From positions 959,400 to 1,023,399 of the forward strand of contig NZ_JOJP01000001.1 in the NCBI RefSeq assembly GCF_000710775.1: a DNA stretch of 64,000 nt. The letters are read 5' to 3'. A model generated the notes under the pieces. That model was given only the letters and a program-made list of their open reading frames with translations. It did no database searches and was not told the DNA's origin. The stretch comes from Endozoicomonas elysicola (GTDB taxonomy: Bacteria > Pseudomonadota > Gammaproteobacteria > Pseudomonadales > Endozoicomonadaceae). A program made the translations under genes and the position numbers. Position 1 is the first letter of the stretch. Every line of letters begins with the position of its first letter. This document shows positions 36,022 through 45,090 of the stretch, in pieces.

Positions 36022-37188
36022 ATGACGTTTTTCAATTCGCTGCTCCATAGAAAGGGCAGAAATAAAAGGATGTTCTCAGCGCTGTTGATTGCCGCATTAT
36101 CCATTATTCCCCAGCAGGGAATGAGTAATGAGCAGGCTGTTGCCGAAGCAGAAATTAAAGCCATTGAGAGTGATATTCAGCATGCGAAGAAGCTGCTGGA
36201 ATCTCTCAATTCTGAACGAACTTCAGCCCAGAACCAGGTTCAGACTAATGATAAAGCCATCCATCAACTGAACAGCGATATCAGTTCTCTGGAAACTCGC
36301 CTTAAGGAGGGGCAGGGCGAAATAAAAAAGCTCCAGAGCCGTCAGAAACAACTGACGGCAAAGAGTGAGCAGCAGAAGGTACAGGTTGCACAGAGTCTGC
36401 AATCTCTTTACAAGAGTCTGGGTGATAGTCGTATCAAGCTATTGCTGAACCAGGAGGATCCGGAGAGTGTTTCCCGGCAACTGGTTTATCTTGATTATTT
36501 TCAGAAGGCACAGCTTCAATCCATTCGAGAGTATGAGACAACGGTTGCGGAACTAAAGTCTGTGGAAAGCTCTCAGCACATGCTTATTACCCGACTTAAT
36601 CAGGAAAAGGCATTGATTGATCAGAAAAAGCAAACACTGGTCAAACAGCAATCTGAACGCAAAAAGCTATTGAAGGATTTGGCGAATCGCTATCGCAAAG
36701 GGGGAAAGGAGCTTAAGCAGTTGGAGCAGGAGCGGGAGAAACTGGATAAGGTACTTGCCAGTATCATCAGTCGGCAGCTTAGTAACAGCCAGTCCTTCAA
36801 GACCCGCAAAGGCAAGCTTCTGTGGCCGGTGGATGGCAGGGTTCTGTTCAAATTCAACGATCAAAACCCCGAAACCCGTATGCGTTGGCAGGGCATGTTT
36901 ATTGCCGCAAAATCTGGAACAACGGTAAATGCAGTACATGATGGCCGGGTTATTTTTGCTGACTGGTTAAGCAGTTACGGCCTGCTGGCTATCATTGATC
37001 ATGGGGATAACTTTCTGACGTTGTACGCTCATAATGATTCCATTCTCAAGCAGGAGGGTGATACCGTTCTGGCTGGTGAACCGCTGGCATTGAGTGGTCA
37101 GAGTGGCGGGCAGCTGACAGAAGGCGTTTATTTTGAAGTCCGCCATAATGGTAAACCCCAAAATCCATCTCTATGGCTTGGCCGGTAG
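36022..37188 (+). CDS. envC: Murein hydrolase activator EnvC
   Basis: Periplasmic activator of the division amidases AmiA/AmiB, recruited by FtsEX. A basic then hydrophobic signal (NKRMFSALLIAALSI) precedes a long coiled coil (about residues 40-260, many heptads of Leu/Glu/Lys/Gln). The C-terminal LytM domain follows (LWPVDGRVLFKFND...FIAAKSGTTVNAVHDGRVIF...YFEVRHNGKPQNPSLWL). The first zinc ligand positions of active M23 peptidases are replaced here (RWQGMFI instead of an H-x3-D pattern), as in known EnvC, which has lost peptidase activity. ATG at 36022 is used; the frame is open to a TTG at 36004. ctpA follows after 93 bases. Confidence 0.93.
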   Translation: MTFFNSLLHRKGRNKRMFSALLIAALSIIPQQGMSNEQAVAEAEIKAIESDIQHAKKLLESLNSERTSAQNQVQTNDKAIHQLNSDISSLETRLKEGQGEIKKLQSRQKQLTAKSEQQKVQVAQSLQSLYKSLGDSRIKLLLNQEDPESVSRQLVYLDYFQKAQLQSIREYETTVAELKSVESSQHMLITRLNQEKALIDQKKQTLVKQQSERKKLLKDLANRYRKGGKELKQLEQEREKLDKVLASIISRQLSNSQSFKTRKGKLLWPVDGRVLFKFNDQNPETRMRWQGMFIAAKSGTTVNAVHDGRVIFADWLSSYGLLAIIDHGDNFLTLYAHNDSILKQEGDTVLAGEPLALSGQSGGQLTEGVYFEVRHNGKPQNPSLWLGR

Positions 37189-37281
37189 TAGCCTGCCTGA
37201 GTAATCAGTGTAGTTTCAATCGGTGATACCGATAAGTAATTCCTATACTTCACTGATTTTTATAAATGCTCGGGAGCATTC

Positions 37282-38775
37282 ATGAATTTGATTTTTAACC
37301 TCAACCGGCTTTTCAAGGCATCATCTTTAGCGCTGGCTACCAGCCTGGCACTGAATGGCTGGGCTGATACTGTCGGTCAGGAGCCACAAGCTCTTGAGAT
37401 CCCTGTTACCGGAAATACCGGTCAGGCACCGGTTGAGTTGGAGGCTGAGCACTCTCAAGAAGAGAAGGAGGAACTGAAAGGCAGACTCCCTCTTGATGAG
37501 CTTCGGACTTTTACCGAAGTCATGGAGCGTATTAAAAAGGCCTATGTTGAGGAAGTGGATGACAGGACGCTACTCGAAAACGCCATTCAAGGGATGCTGA
37601 GTGGTCTTGACCCTCACTCTGCCTATTTGAAGCCTGATGACTTTAAAGAACTGGAAGAAAATACGTCAGGAGAGTTTGGAGGGCTTGGTATAGAAGTAGG
37701 CATGGAAGATGGCTTTATCAAGGTGGTTAGCCCCATTGATGATACCCCGGCATCAAAAGCAGGTGTTCAGGCAGGAGATCTGATTATCAAACTGGATGAT
37801 GTCTCTGTTAAGGGGATGAACCTGGGGGAGTCTGTCGACAAGATGCGCGGTAAGGCTGGAACGCCTATCAAGTTGACGATTGTTCGTGAAGGTGAGGAGA
37901 AACCGCTTGAGATCTCTTTGGAACGTGCTGTCATTAAAGTTCAAAGTGTCAAGGCTAAGAATCTTGAGCCGGGTTACGGTTATATTCGTGTCAGCCAGTT
38001 TCAGGCGGATACCGGCAAAGAACTTGTCGATACACTGAAGGAACTGAAGAAAGATCAGAAAGACGGCAAACTTCATGGTCTGGTTCTTGATCTTCGCAAC
38101 AACCCTGGTGGTGTTCTTCAGGCTGCGGTTGGTGTTACCGATGCTTTCATCAGCGAAGGCTTAATTGTTTACACCGAAGGGCGTATCCCAAACTCTGAGC
38201 TACGATTTAACGCCACCGCTGATGATCCTTCACAGGGGGTTCCACTGGTTGTCTTAATCAATGGTGGTTCTGCCTCAGCTTCAGAAATTGTTGCCGGCGC
38301 TTTGCAGGATCATAATCGTGCGGTTTTGATGGGAACCGAGTCTTTTGGTAAGGGATCGGTACAAACGGTATTACCCTTAAGTGTCGATTCTGCAAAAGGC
38401 TTGAAGCTGACGACAGCACTTTATTATACGCCTAATGGGCGTTCGATTCAGGCGGAAGGCATCAAACCCGATATTGTGGTACAGCGGGCTAAGGTAACGC
38501 CGATTGATGCACCTCAGCAATATAAAGAAGCAGATCTTCAGAGACATCTGAGCAATGGCAATAAAGAAGATCAGGGGACATTAAGTCAGAAACAGTCAGA
38601 GGCCAGCTCAAATGCCAGGAAGGCAGAAAAAGAAATAGCGAATATGCTGGCTCAAGATTACCAGTTAAACCAGGCTCTGAATGTTTTGAAAGGGATGCAC
38701 ATTAACGCAGTCACTGCTGGTAAATCAGAAGAAAAGAAAACGGCTGCCCTGAAACCAATGAAGACCAAGCCTTAA
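37282..38775 (+). CDS. ctpA: C-terminal processing protease CtpA (peptidase S41)
   Basis: Exported serine protease with a Ser/Lys dyad that trims or degrades envelope proteins, including cell-wall hydrolases in Pseudomonas. 497 residues: signal peptide to about 30 (GWADT), an N-terminal helical part with LLENAIQGMLSGLDPHSAYL, a PDZ domain (FGGLGIEVGMEDGFIKVVSP...AGVQAGDLI), and the S41 core with LDLRNNPGGVL, nucleophile Ser332 in GGSASASEIV and Lys357 in GTESFGKGSVQ. The spacing of 25 residues fits the family. A Lys/Gln/Ser-rich tail follows. GGGAG precedes the ATG. The stop overlaps that of the convergent gene at 38772. Confidence 0.95.
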   Translation: MNLIFNLNRLFKASSLALATSLALNGWADTVGQEPQALEIPVTGNTGQAPVELEAEHSQEEKEELKGRLPLDELRTFTEVMERIKKAYVEEVDDRTLLENAIQGMLSGLDPHSAYLKPDDFKELEENTSGEFGGLGIEVGMEDGFIKVVSPIDDTPASKAGVQAGDLIIKLDDVSVKGMNLGESVDKMRGKAGTPIKLTIVREGEEKPLEISLERAVIKVQSVKAKNLEPGYGYIRVSQFQADTGKELVDTLKELKKDQKDGKLHGLVLDLRNNPGGVLQAAVGVTDAFISEGLIVYTEGRIPNSELRFNATADDPSQGVPLVVLINGGSASASEIVAGALQDHNRAVLMGTESFGKGSVQTVLPLSVDSAKGLKLTTALYYTPNGRSIQAEGIKPDIVVQRAKVTPIDAPQQYKEADLQRHLSNGNKEDQGTLSQKQSEASSNARKAEKEIANMLAQDYQLNQALNVLKGMHINAVTAGKSEEKKTAALKPMKTKP

Positions 38776-39272
38776 AAACGGTAGGAAACACCAAAGCTGA
38801 TAACGGGCTGCCAGCGTGCAGTTTCCGTTTCATCGAAATTATTTCTTGAAATGGACTTCAAACTATTGACTGAGGGGGTTGCAAGGTTGTGCCCCTCGTT
38901 ATTTTCATAAACAGCGCCAACGTCGACTCTCACATCCAATCGTGCCTGATCAACCATTTTCTTCCAGCCTACGCCAAGGTATGTCTTGTTGTTATAGCGT
39001 GCGGTCTGAGAGTCTTTGGAAGAGTTATGAAAGCTGCCCGCAGACATACTGAAATTGCTGTCAAATGGCTGATAGTCAATACGCAGGCCTTTGGCATTAT
39101 CAGCCGGATTTAGAGATTGGTTGCTCAGTTCAATAGCAGAGGTATGATCTTTAACGGAGGAATGAACTTCGGAAATCTGACCCATTGAGTCTATCATTCT
39201 GACATGGTCGTTTGCCTGAGCCGTGCTCAGAACGGTTACTCCTAAGGCAATGATAAACAGATGACCATTCAT
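38772..39272 (-). CDS. Small outer-membrane beta-barrel-like protein
   Basis: 166 residues from the ATG at 39272, chosen because it gives a clean signal peptide (MNGHLFIIALGVTVLSTAQA) and has AAGG just upstream. The frame is open 28 codons earlier. The mature part alternates polar and hydrophobic residues and ends in FGVSYRF, the terminal aromatic signature used by the BAM machine. Strands include LRIDYQPFDSNFSMSAGSF, YLGVGWKKM and RLDVRVDVGAVYE. With only about eight strands it resembles small OmpA/OmpW-size barrels, but no family is recognised. Its stop overlaps the stop of ctpA by four bases on the other strand. Confidence 0.7.
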   Translation of the reverse strand: MNGHLFIIALGVTVLSTAQANDHVRMIDSMGQISEVHSSVKDHTSAIELSNQSLNPADNAKGLRIDYQPFDSNFSMSAGSFHNSSKDSQTARYNNKTYLGVGWKKMVDQARLDVRVDVGAVYENNEGHNLATPSVNSLKSISRNNFDETETARWQPVISFGVSYRF

Positions 39273-39613
39273 GGCACCTTTTCCTCCATCCTTCTCTCCA
39301 TTTATATGGAGAACCGGAAAATGGTATGTTCTATGCCAGTAGATATTGAACAGCATTTTTTATAAGACGATTTTCTTTATCCTCCCTATATCGATCACAA
39401 TAATCAACTATTCTTTTTCCCAGACCTCATCTATTTTTTAATGCACTATTTTTGTTCACTGATTACTTTTTATGAAGTCAGTTTCTTTTTCACTAGCTCA
39501 AGGCTGCACTGTACTAGGTATTTTTCACAATACCCGCTGAATTTACCACTCTGATACCTGATTCCTCTCACTGATAGACTTAGCGCCAAAATCGATTGGC
39601 TGTGGATAACCCG

Positions 39614-40468
39614 ATGCAAGTTCAAAATATGCCCAACTATGGTGCAGTTCCTCCTGCGGAAATGGCAAAGCTGGCTGAGCAGGCGGCAATAGGTAAAGCA
39701 AAAAAGCATCCTGAAGTAACCATGATTCTGGCGATTATGGCTGGTATCTTTGTTGCGATCGCCGGAATGTTTTATTCCGTGGTTATGGCTGGAGCTCAAG
39801 GCATGCCTTACGGTATGTCCAAGCTGGTGGGTGGTATTGTGTTCAGTACCGGCCTGATGCTCGTGGTGCTCTGTGGTGCAGAACTGTTTACCAGCAGCAC
39901 GTTGTTGCTGATGGGTAAGGCAACTGGCAAGCTGAAGTTCCGCAACATCGTAAAGAACTGGGGGCTGGTTTACGTTGGTAACTTTATCGGTTCTATTCTT
40001 TTTGCCCTGCTGATTATCGGTGGTGGTGTCTGGGAAGGCGGCAATGGTCAGGTAGGTCTCTCTTCCATGTATATTGCCAAGGCCAAGCTGGGCTACCCAT
40101 TCTTCCAGGCATTAATCCTCGGCGTTCTCTGTAACCTGCTGGTCTGCCTGTGCTACTGGATGACGCTGAGTGCGCGTACGGCTGCTGGTAAAATGATGGC
40201 CTGTATTCTTCCAGTTGCAGCATTCGTTGTAGCAGGTTTTGAGCACTCAGTTGCCAATATGTACCTGCTGCCAATGGGCTACATGATCAAGTCTCTGGCA
40301 GGTCCTGAGTTCTGGCAGGCCATCGGTTATACGGCAGCGGACTTTGATATGATTAACCTGACCAATATCTTTATGAACCTGCTGCCAGTGACTATTGGTA
40401 ACATCATTGGTGGTGGTGTTATGGTCGGTTTGAGTAAGTGGTTTGTGTACCTTCGTGTGAAGGGATAA
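39614..40468 (+). CDS. Formate/nitrite transporter (FNT) family channel
   Basis: About 285 residues with six membrane helices, a pentameric channel for formate, nitrite or a similar small anion. Family marks are AEQAAIGKAKKHPEV before helix 1, AGIFVAIAGMF, LVVLCGAELFTSS (the first half-helix break), NWGLVYVGNFIGSI, and GFEHSVANMYLLP with the conserved pore His, then NLLPVTIGNIIGGG near the end. ATG at 39614 has GGA seven bases upstream; the frame is open to TTG at 39596 and GTG at 39602. Sequence cannot decide between FocA and NirC. No pfl or nir genes lie nearby. A strong terminator follows. Confidence 0.92.
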   Translation: MQVQNMPNYGAVPPAEMAKLAEQAAIGKAKKHPEVTMILAIMAGIFVAIAGMFYSVVMAGAQGMPYGMSKLVGGIVFSTGLMLVVLCGAELFTSSTLLLMGKATGKLKFRNIVKNWGLVYVGNFIGSILFALLIIGGGVWEGGNGQVGLSSMYIAKAKLGYPFFQALILGVLCNLLVCLCYWMTLSARTAAGKMMACILPVAAFVVAGFEHSVANMYLLPMGYMIKSLAGPEFWQAIGYTAADFDMINLTNIFMNLLPVTIGNIIGGGVMVGLSKWFVYLRVKG

Positions 40469-40503
40469 TTTTCCCATCCTGAATGGTCAGTTCTCATTGC
40501 ATT

Positions 40504-40530
40504 AAAGCGGCTTTTTATAGCCGCTTTTTT
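40504..40530 (+). terminator. Terminator of the FNT channel gene
   Basis: AAAGCGGCT pairs with AGCCGCTTT around a short AT loop, and the stem runs into six T. A textbook intrinsic terminator. Confidence 0.9.
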
Positions 40531-40646
40531 GTACCTGTATGCAATGGTGTGAAGTGACAATTCTTTCATGCCGAGTGGTATTGTGACTGGTATTATCTGA
40601 TGATGAAAAGATAAGTGCTGGAAATTAAAGTGGCTGGGGGAGAGCT

Positions 40647-41192
40647 ATGAAGTCCGTTGCAATATTCTGTGGTGCCCGATATGGCCGGCAGGAGGCCTAT
40701 CGTCAGGCGGCTGAAATACTGGTGAATAAACTGGTAGAAAGAGGTGTGACTATTGTCTACGGCGGCGGCAATGTTGGCTTGATGGGAGCTATTGCCGATC
40801 GTGCTCTTGCCTGTGGTGGCAAGGTGGTTGGTGTTATTCCCCATGCTCTTGTCGAACAGGAGCAGGCCCATAACGGTTTGAGTGAATTGATTCATGTGAA
40901 TGACATGCATGAGCGTAAGCAGAAAATGAGTGAGCTGGCTGATGGCTTTATCACGTTGTCTGGTGGTGCCGGCAGTATGGATGAACTGTTTCAGGAAATT
41001 GCTCATAAGCAGATAGGTTACCATGGTAAACCCTGTGCCATTTTGAATACGGCTGGCTATTATGATCATTTGTTAGCGTGGTTGGAAAATGCTGTGAATG
41101 AAGGCTTTATTACTCAATACTGGTATGACCAGCTGGTTATTGAACGGTCTCCGGTTGAACTTGTGGATAGATTGATGGAAGCCATAATATGA
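40647..41192 (+). CDS. LOG-family protein (TIGR00730), altered active-site motif
   Basis: 181 residues with the Rossmann-like fold of the LOG family, which hydrolyse nucleotide monophosphates to the base and ribose 5-phosphate (cytokinin activation in plants, AMP-type nucleosidase action in bacteria). Present: VAIFCGARYG, VYGGGNVGLMGAIADRAL, VIPHAL and MHERKQKMSELADGFITL. The motif normally read PGGxGTxxE is SGGAGSMDE here (residues 105-113), so Pro and Thr are changed while the Glu is kept. Catalytic activity may be altered. GGGGGAG precedes the ATG. It overlaps yqiA by four bases, so the two are translationally coupled. Confidence 0.88.
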   Translation: MKSVAIFCGARYGRQEAYRQAAEILVNKLVERGVTIVYGGGNVGLMGAIADRALACGGKVVGVIPHALVEQEQAHNGLSELIHVNDMHERKQKMSELADGFITLSGGAGSMDELFQEIAHKQIGYHGKPCAILNTAGYYDHLLAWLENAVNEGFITQYWYDQLVIERSPVELVDRLMEAII

Positions 41193-41791
41193 AGCCGCTG
41201 CTTGTTTACCTTCATGGTTTGAACAGCTCCTCCCAGTCTCGGAAAGCCATTCAAACGGTAGAGTATGTGCAGCAGCACCATATGGAAGTTGAGCTCTGGG
41301 TACCAGATTTGCCAGTCTTTCCATCTGATATCATTCAGTGTTTACAAAGCCACCTTAAAAAGTCGATAAACCAGCGAGACATCTACATTATTGGAAGTTC
41401 ACTGGGCGGCTTTCTTGGTACCTGGTTATTGGATTGGCTAGTGAATAATAGGCACCAGCAAAAGGTTCGGCTTGTGTTGATCAACCCTGCAGTTGTTCCC
41501 CATGAGCGATTTGAGGCATTTCTTGGTCCTCAGAAAAACTACCATACCGGTGCTGATTGGGTCATGACGGAAGAGTACGTTGAACAACTGTTACTTCTGG
41601 AAGTAGAACCAGCACCTTCACCTGAAAACACTCTGTTACTGGTTCAGACGGGAGATGAAACGTTGGACTACCGACTGGCTGTGGACAAGTATAAAGAATG
41701 CAGAGCCATCGTTCAGGAAGGAGGTACTCATGCCTTTGATCATTTTGAAGATATTCTCCCAGAAGTCTTCGATTTTCTGACATCCGTTTGA
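41189..41791 (+). CDS. yqiA: YqiA-type esterase
   Basis: 200-residue alpha/beta hydrolase. LLVYLHGLNSSSQSRKA forms the oxyanion region, IIGSSLGGFLGTWL carries the nucleophile Ser71, and GGTHAFDHFE carries the catalytic His. Length and motifs match E. coli YqiA, an esterase of unknown physiological substrate that lies upstream of parE in many gammaproteobacteria. The same neighbour is kept here, 58 bases ahead. Its ATG overlaps the stop of the LOG gene. Cytoplasmic. Confidence 0.93.
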   Translation: MKPLLVYLHGLNSSSQSRKAIQTVEYVQQHHMEVELWVPDLPVFPSDIIQCLQSHLKKSINQRDIYIIGSSLGGFLGTWLLDWLVNNRHQQKVRLVLINPAVVPHERFEAFLGPQKNYHTGADWVMTEEYVEQLLLLEVEPAPSPENTLLLVQTGDETLDYRLAVDKYKECRAIVQEGGTHAFDHFEDILPEVFDFLTSV

Positions 41792-41849
41792 ACAAATCCC
41801 TGTGCATTCGTTACACTTCCTTCATTAAACGATTTGTCAGCAAGGACTC

Positions 41850-43742
41850 ATGGTAAAGAACGACTACAATGCCGAGGCGATTGAAGTACTCAGTGGCCTC
41901 GACCCGGTGCGCAAACGCCCCGGCATGTATACCGATACTACCCGGCCAAACCATCTTGCCCAGGAAATCATCGACAACAGTGTGGATGAGGCGCTGGCAG
42001 GTTTTGCCTCCTATATCAAGGTCACTCTGCACAAAGACCAGTCTCTGGAAGTAGTGGATGATGGCCGTGGTATGCCGACTGATATCCACCCGGAACATGG
42101 CATCTCTGGTATAGAGCTGATTCTGACTCGGTTGCACGCTGGTGGTAAGTTCTCCAATAAAAATTACCAGTTCTCCGGTGGTTTGCACGGGGTGGGTGTT
42201 TCCGTCGTCAATGCGCTCTCCAGCCGGTTGGAAGTAACCGCTCGCCGTGGTGGCGTGGTTTCGTCCATCAGCTTTAAAGATGGCTACAAGGACGAAGACC
42301 TGCATGAGGTGGGTACCTGTGGGCGTCGTAATACCGGAACAACGGTGCATTTCTGGCCCGACCCCAGTTACTTCGACTCTCCACGCTTTTCAGTCCCCCG
42401 GCTGATGCACATCCTCCGTGCCAAGGCAGTACTGTGCCCTGGTCTGCGGGTTGAGTTTAATGACAAGATTTCCGACGACGTTACCGAGTGGTACTACGAA
42501 GATGGCTTGAATGACTACCTTAAGAGTGCAACCAGGGGGTTCAGTACACTGCCTGCGGAACCTTTTACGGGCTCACTGAAAGGTGAAAGCGAAGCTGTGG
42601 ACTGGGCCGTCCAGTGGTTGCCTGAAGGAGGAGAGTTACTCACTGAAAGTTATGTAAACCTGATTCCAACGCCTCTCGGTGGTACCCATGTCAATGGTTT
42701 GCGAACCGGTTTACTGGAAGCTATTCGAGAGTTCTGTGAATTCCGGAACCTTCTACCCCGTGGTGTTAAGCTCGGTGGTGATGACCTATGGGAAAACTGC
42801 GCCTATGTCTTGTCTGCTAAGCTGGCTGACCCACAGTTTTCCGGCCAGACCAAGGAGCGCCTTTCTTCAAGAGAGTGTGCCGCTTTTGTTTCTGGTGTGG
42901 CAAAAGACGCCTTCAGCCTCTGGTTGAACCAGCATACTGCCGAAGGTGAGTTGCTGGCTGAACTTTGTATCAGCAATGCGCAGAAACGGATGCGCAAAGC
43001 CAAAAAGGTTGCCCGCAAAAAAGTCACTCAGGGGCCGGCACTGCCTGGCAAACTGGCGGATTGTTCCAGTCAGGACCTGAACATGACGGAGCTTTTCCTG
43101 GTCGAGGGAGATTCGGCTGGTGGTTCAGCAAAACAGGCTCGTGATCGAGAGTATCAGGCAATCATGCCGCTGCGGGGTAAAATCCTGAACAGCTGGGAAG
43201 TCGACTCTTCTGAAGTACTGGCCTCTCAGGAAATTCACGATATTTCAGTAGCTCTGGGTGTTGATCCGGCTTCAGATGATCTTGGCGGACTGCGGTATGG
43301 CAAGATTTGTATTCTGGCCGATGCTGACTCTGATGGCCTGCACATTGCGACCTTACTCTGCGCTTTATTTGTTCAACACTTTCGCCCACTGGTTAAGCAA
43401 GGTCATGTTTATGTGGCCATGCCTCCGCTGTATCGGATTGATGTAGCTAAAGAAGTGTTTTACGCCCTGGATGAGGCGGAAAAAGAGGGTATCCTTGAAC
43501 GTATCCGTGCCGAGAAAAAGAAAGGCAAGATTAATGTTCAGCGCTTCAAGGGGCTGGGTGAAATGAACCCTCTGCAGTTACGCGAAACCACCATGTCTGC
43601 CGACACTCGTCGCCTGGTTCAGCTGACTCTGGATGACGAGGAAGAGACTACCCAGCGGATGGATATGCTGTTGGCTAAGAAGCGCAGTTCAGACCGCAAA
43701 TCCTGGTTGGAGTCCAGGGGCAATCTGGTTGAAATCGCTTAA
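41850..43742 (+). CDS. parE: DNA topoisomerase IV subunit B (ParE)
   Basis: ATPase subunit of topoisomerase IV, which unlinks daughter chromosomes. 630 residues, as in E. coli. Motifs in order: GLDPVRKRPGMYTD, EIIDNSVDEALAGFA (ATP-Mg Asn/Glu), VVDDGRGMPTD, GGLHGVGVSVVNALS (ATP lid), PLGGTHVNGLRTGL with the transducer region, the TOPRIM stretch LFLVEGDSAGGSAKQARDR, DADSDGLHI, and QRFKGLGEMNPLQLRETT. Absence of the long insert typical of GyrB and the PLGGTHVNG region favour ParE. AAGGA precedes the ATG. parC is not in the window. Confidence 0.97.
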   Translation: MVKNDYNAEAIEVLSGLDPVRKRPGMYTDTTRPNHLAQEIIDNSVDEALAGFASYIKVTLHKDQSLEVVDDGRGMPTDIHPEHGISGIELILTRLHAGGKFSNKNYQFSGGLHGVGVSVVNALSSRLEVTARRGGVVSSISFKDGYKDEDLHEVGTCGRRNTGTTVHFWPDPSYFDSPRFSVPRLMHILRAKAVLCPGLRVEFNDKISDDVTEWYYEDGLNDYLKSATRGFSTLPAEPFTGSLKGESEAVDWAVQWLPEGGELLTESYVNLIPTPLGGTHVNGLRTGLLEAIREFCEFRNLLPRGVKLGGDDLWENCAYVLSAKLADPQFSGQTKERLSSRECAAFVSGVAKDAFSLWLNQHTAEGELLAELCISNAQKRMRKAKKVARKKVTQGPALPGKLADCSSQDLNMTELFLVEGDSAGGSAKQARDREYQAIMPLRGKILNSWEVDSSEVLASQEIHDISVALGVDPASDDLGGLRYGKICILADADSDGLHIATLLCALFVQHFRPLVKQGHVYVAMPPLYRIDVAKEVFYALDEAEKEGILERIRAEKKKGKINVQRFKGLGEMNPLQLRETTMSADTRRLVQLTLDDEEETTQRMDMLLAKKRSSDRKSWLESRGNLVEIA

Positions 43743-43768
43743 TTCACATCATTAAACATTAAATCTCA

Positions 43769-43839
43769 AATAGCTCATTAACGTAAAGCTATTGAGCTAT
43801 TCAAGAATCGAGAGAGTTTCACGGCATTGAGACTCTCTT
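43769..43839 (+). terminator. Two short hairpins after parE
   Basis: AATAGCTCA/TGAGCTATT (43769-43777 with 43793-43801) and AGAGAGT/ACTCTCT (43811-43817 with 43832-43838). Both lie within 100 bases of the parE stop but lack a T run, so termination is possible, not shown. Confidence 0.35.
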
Positions 43840-43972
43840 CACCCTCTCCCGTCCAGCTTTATAGACTCGTTGATAAGCCGATAGTCACCTCATTGACCCG
43901 TTTTCCTGAATCGGGATAAGGTGGAACTTTAACGCAGTTGTTATCAGATGATGGCTAATCCAGGGAGGGTTA

Positions 43973-44845
43973 ATGCCTCATAAACTTATCCATAAGCTGC
44001 TGCTTGTCTGCTGTGTAATACTGAACATCTCTTCAGTTAAGGCTCAGCCCCCTGCTGAGATTGATGAGCCCCTCTATAAGCCGTTTATCGAGCGCTATAT
44101 TCTTGATGAGCTCAAGAATCTCCGTCAGGATCAGCAGTTTATGCGGACTGAGCTGACCAACAAAGTTGCTGAAGCCCGGTTGGATGCCTCAGATCGGGCT
44201 GTTCGTTATACAACGGATACCGTCAACAATATCTTCTTCATCATCACTGCCGCGGCCTCGATTCTGGTTTTGCTTGGGTGGCGCTCATTGCGTGAAGTGC
44301 GTGAAACCATTAAGGCTCAGGTCGAAAGCCAGGTTTCTCAGATGACACTGGAGTATGAGAAAAGGCTGAATGAGCTTGAGAACAAACTGGTGATGCGTTC
44401 GGAGCAGATTATTTCTGCGCAGGAAAAGATCTCACAAACCAATCAGGTTCATTCATTATGGATGCGTGCAGGGCTTGAGACGAACCTTCATGAGCAGATC
44501 AACATCTATGACCAGATTCTGGAAATCAACCCTGATGATGTTGAGGCACTGACCTATAAGGCGGATTCTTTGCTGGATCTTGGTGAGGCTCGATGGGCAC
44601 TGTCTCTGACCAATCAAGCGATTGACCATGATCAAGAGTATGCGCTTGCCTACTGGCAAAGGGCCTGTGCTGAAGCGGCACTTGGACAGTATGATGAAGC
44701 GGTACGAGATCTTGAAACTGCCATACTGCAATCTCCGGCATTAAAAGATGAAGTCGCCAGTGAAACGGCTTTTGAAGTTTTGCATGACCATCTGTCGTTT
44801 AAGAAGCTGTTACAGCCAGAACTACCGGATGAGGAAAGTAGTTAG
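43973..44845 (+). CDS. Membrane-anchored TPR protein
   Basis: 290 residues. A signal peptide (to about 24, VKAQ) is followed by a periplasmic helical part, a membrane helix at about 86-103 (NIFFIITAAASILVLLGW) and a coiled coil (TIKAQVESQVSQMTLEYEKRL...). Tetratricopeptide repeats run from about 165 (LHEQINIYDQILEINPDDVEALTYKADSLLDLGE and two more copies, including DEAVRDLETAILQSPALK). With a cleaved signal and one later helix the TPR part should face the cytoplasm. GGGAGGG precedes the ATG. Function is unknown; such proteins usually scaffold complexes. It is near parE but separately transcribed, with 230 bases between. Confidence 0.8.
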   Translation: MPHKLIHKLLLVCCVILNISSVKAQPPAEIDEPLYKPFIERYILDELKNLRQDQQFMRTELTNKVAEARLDASDRAVRYTTDTVNNIFFIITAAASILVLLGWRSLREVRETIKAQVESQVSQMTLEYEKRLNELENKLVMRSEQIISAQEKISQTNQVHSLWMRAGLETNLHEQINIYDQILEINPDDVEALTYKADSLLDLGEARWALSLTNQAIDHDQEYALAYWQRACAEAALGQYDEAVRDLETAILQSPALKDEVASETAFEVLHDHLSFKKLLQPELPDEESS

Positions 44846-44875
44846 GCCGATTCTGGCGGAAACAATGTCACTACT

Positions 44876-44914
44876 AAGACACAGAGAACTGAACCTGCTG
44901 TGTCTTTGCGTTTT
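44876..44914 (+). terminator. Probable terminator after the TPR gene
   Basis: AAGACACAG pairs with CTGTGTCTT across 13 bases and is followed by TGCGTTTTT. The arms are of the same CACAGAG type as the palindromic repeats near 20 kb, so the element may be a repeat used as a terminator. Confidence 0.55.
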
Positions 44915-45090
44915 TCCTCTTCAGCTCCAGCTTTCTTCTTCACTCAAGCCATTACTGTTATAAGGATATTTATTTGAATGGATAAGATGCAGGAAATATG
45001 AATCTTTACGTATGCAATTCAGATTTCCTTTGGGCATAATAACTGAGTTCTTTAGTTGGTTATTAGGTTTGTAGAGGAGATGTATTGGGT

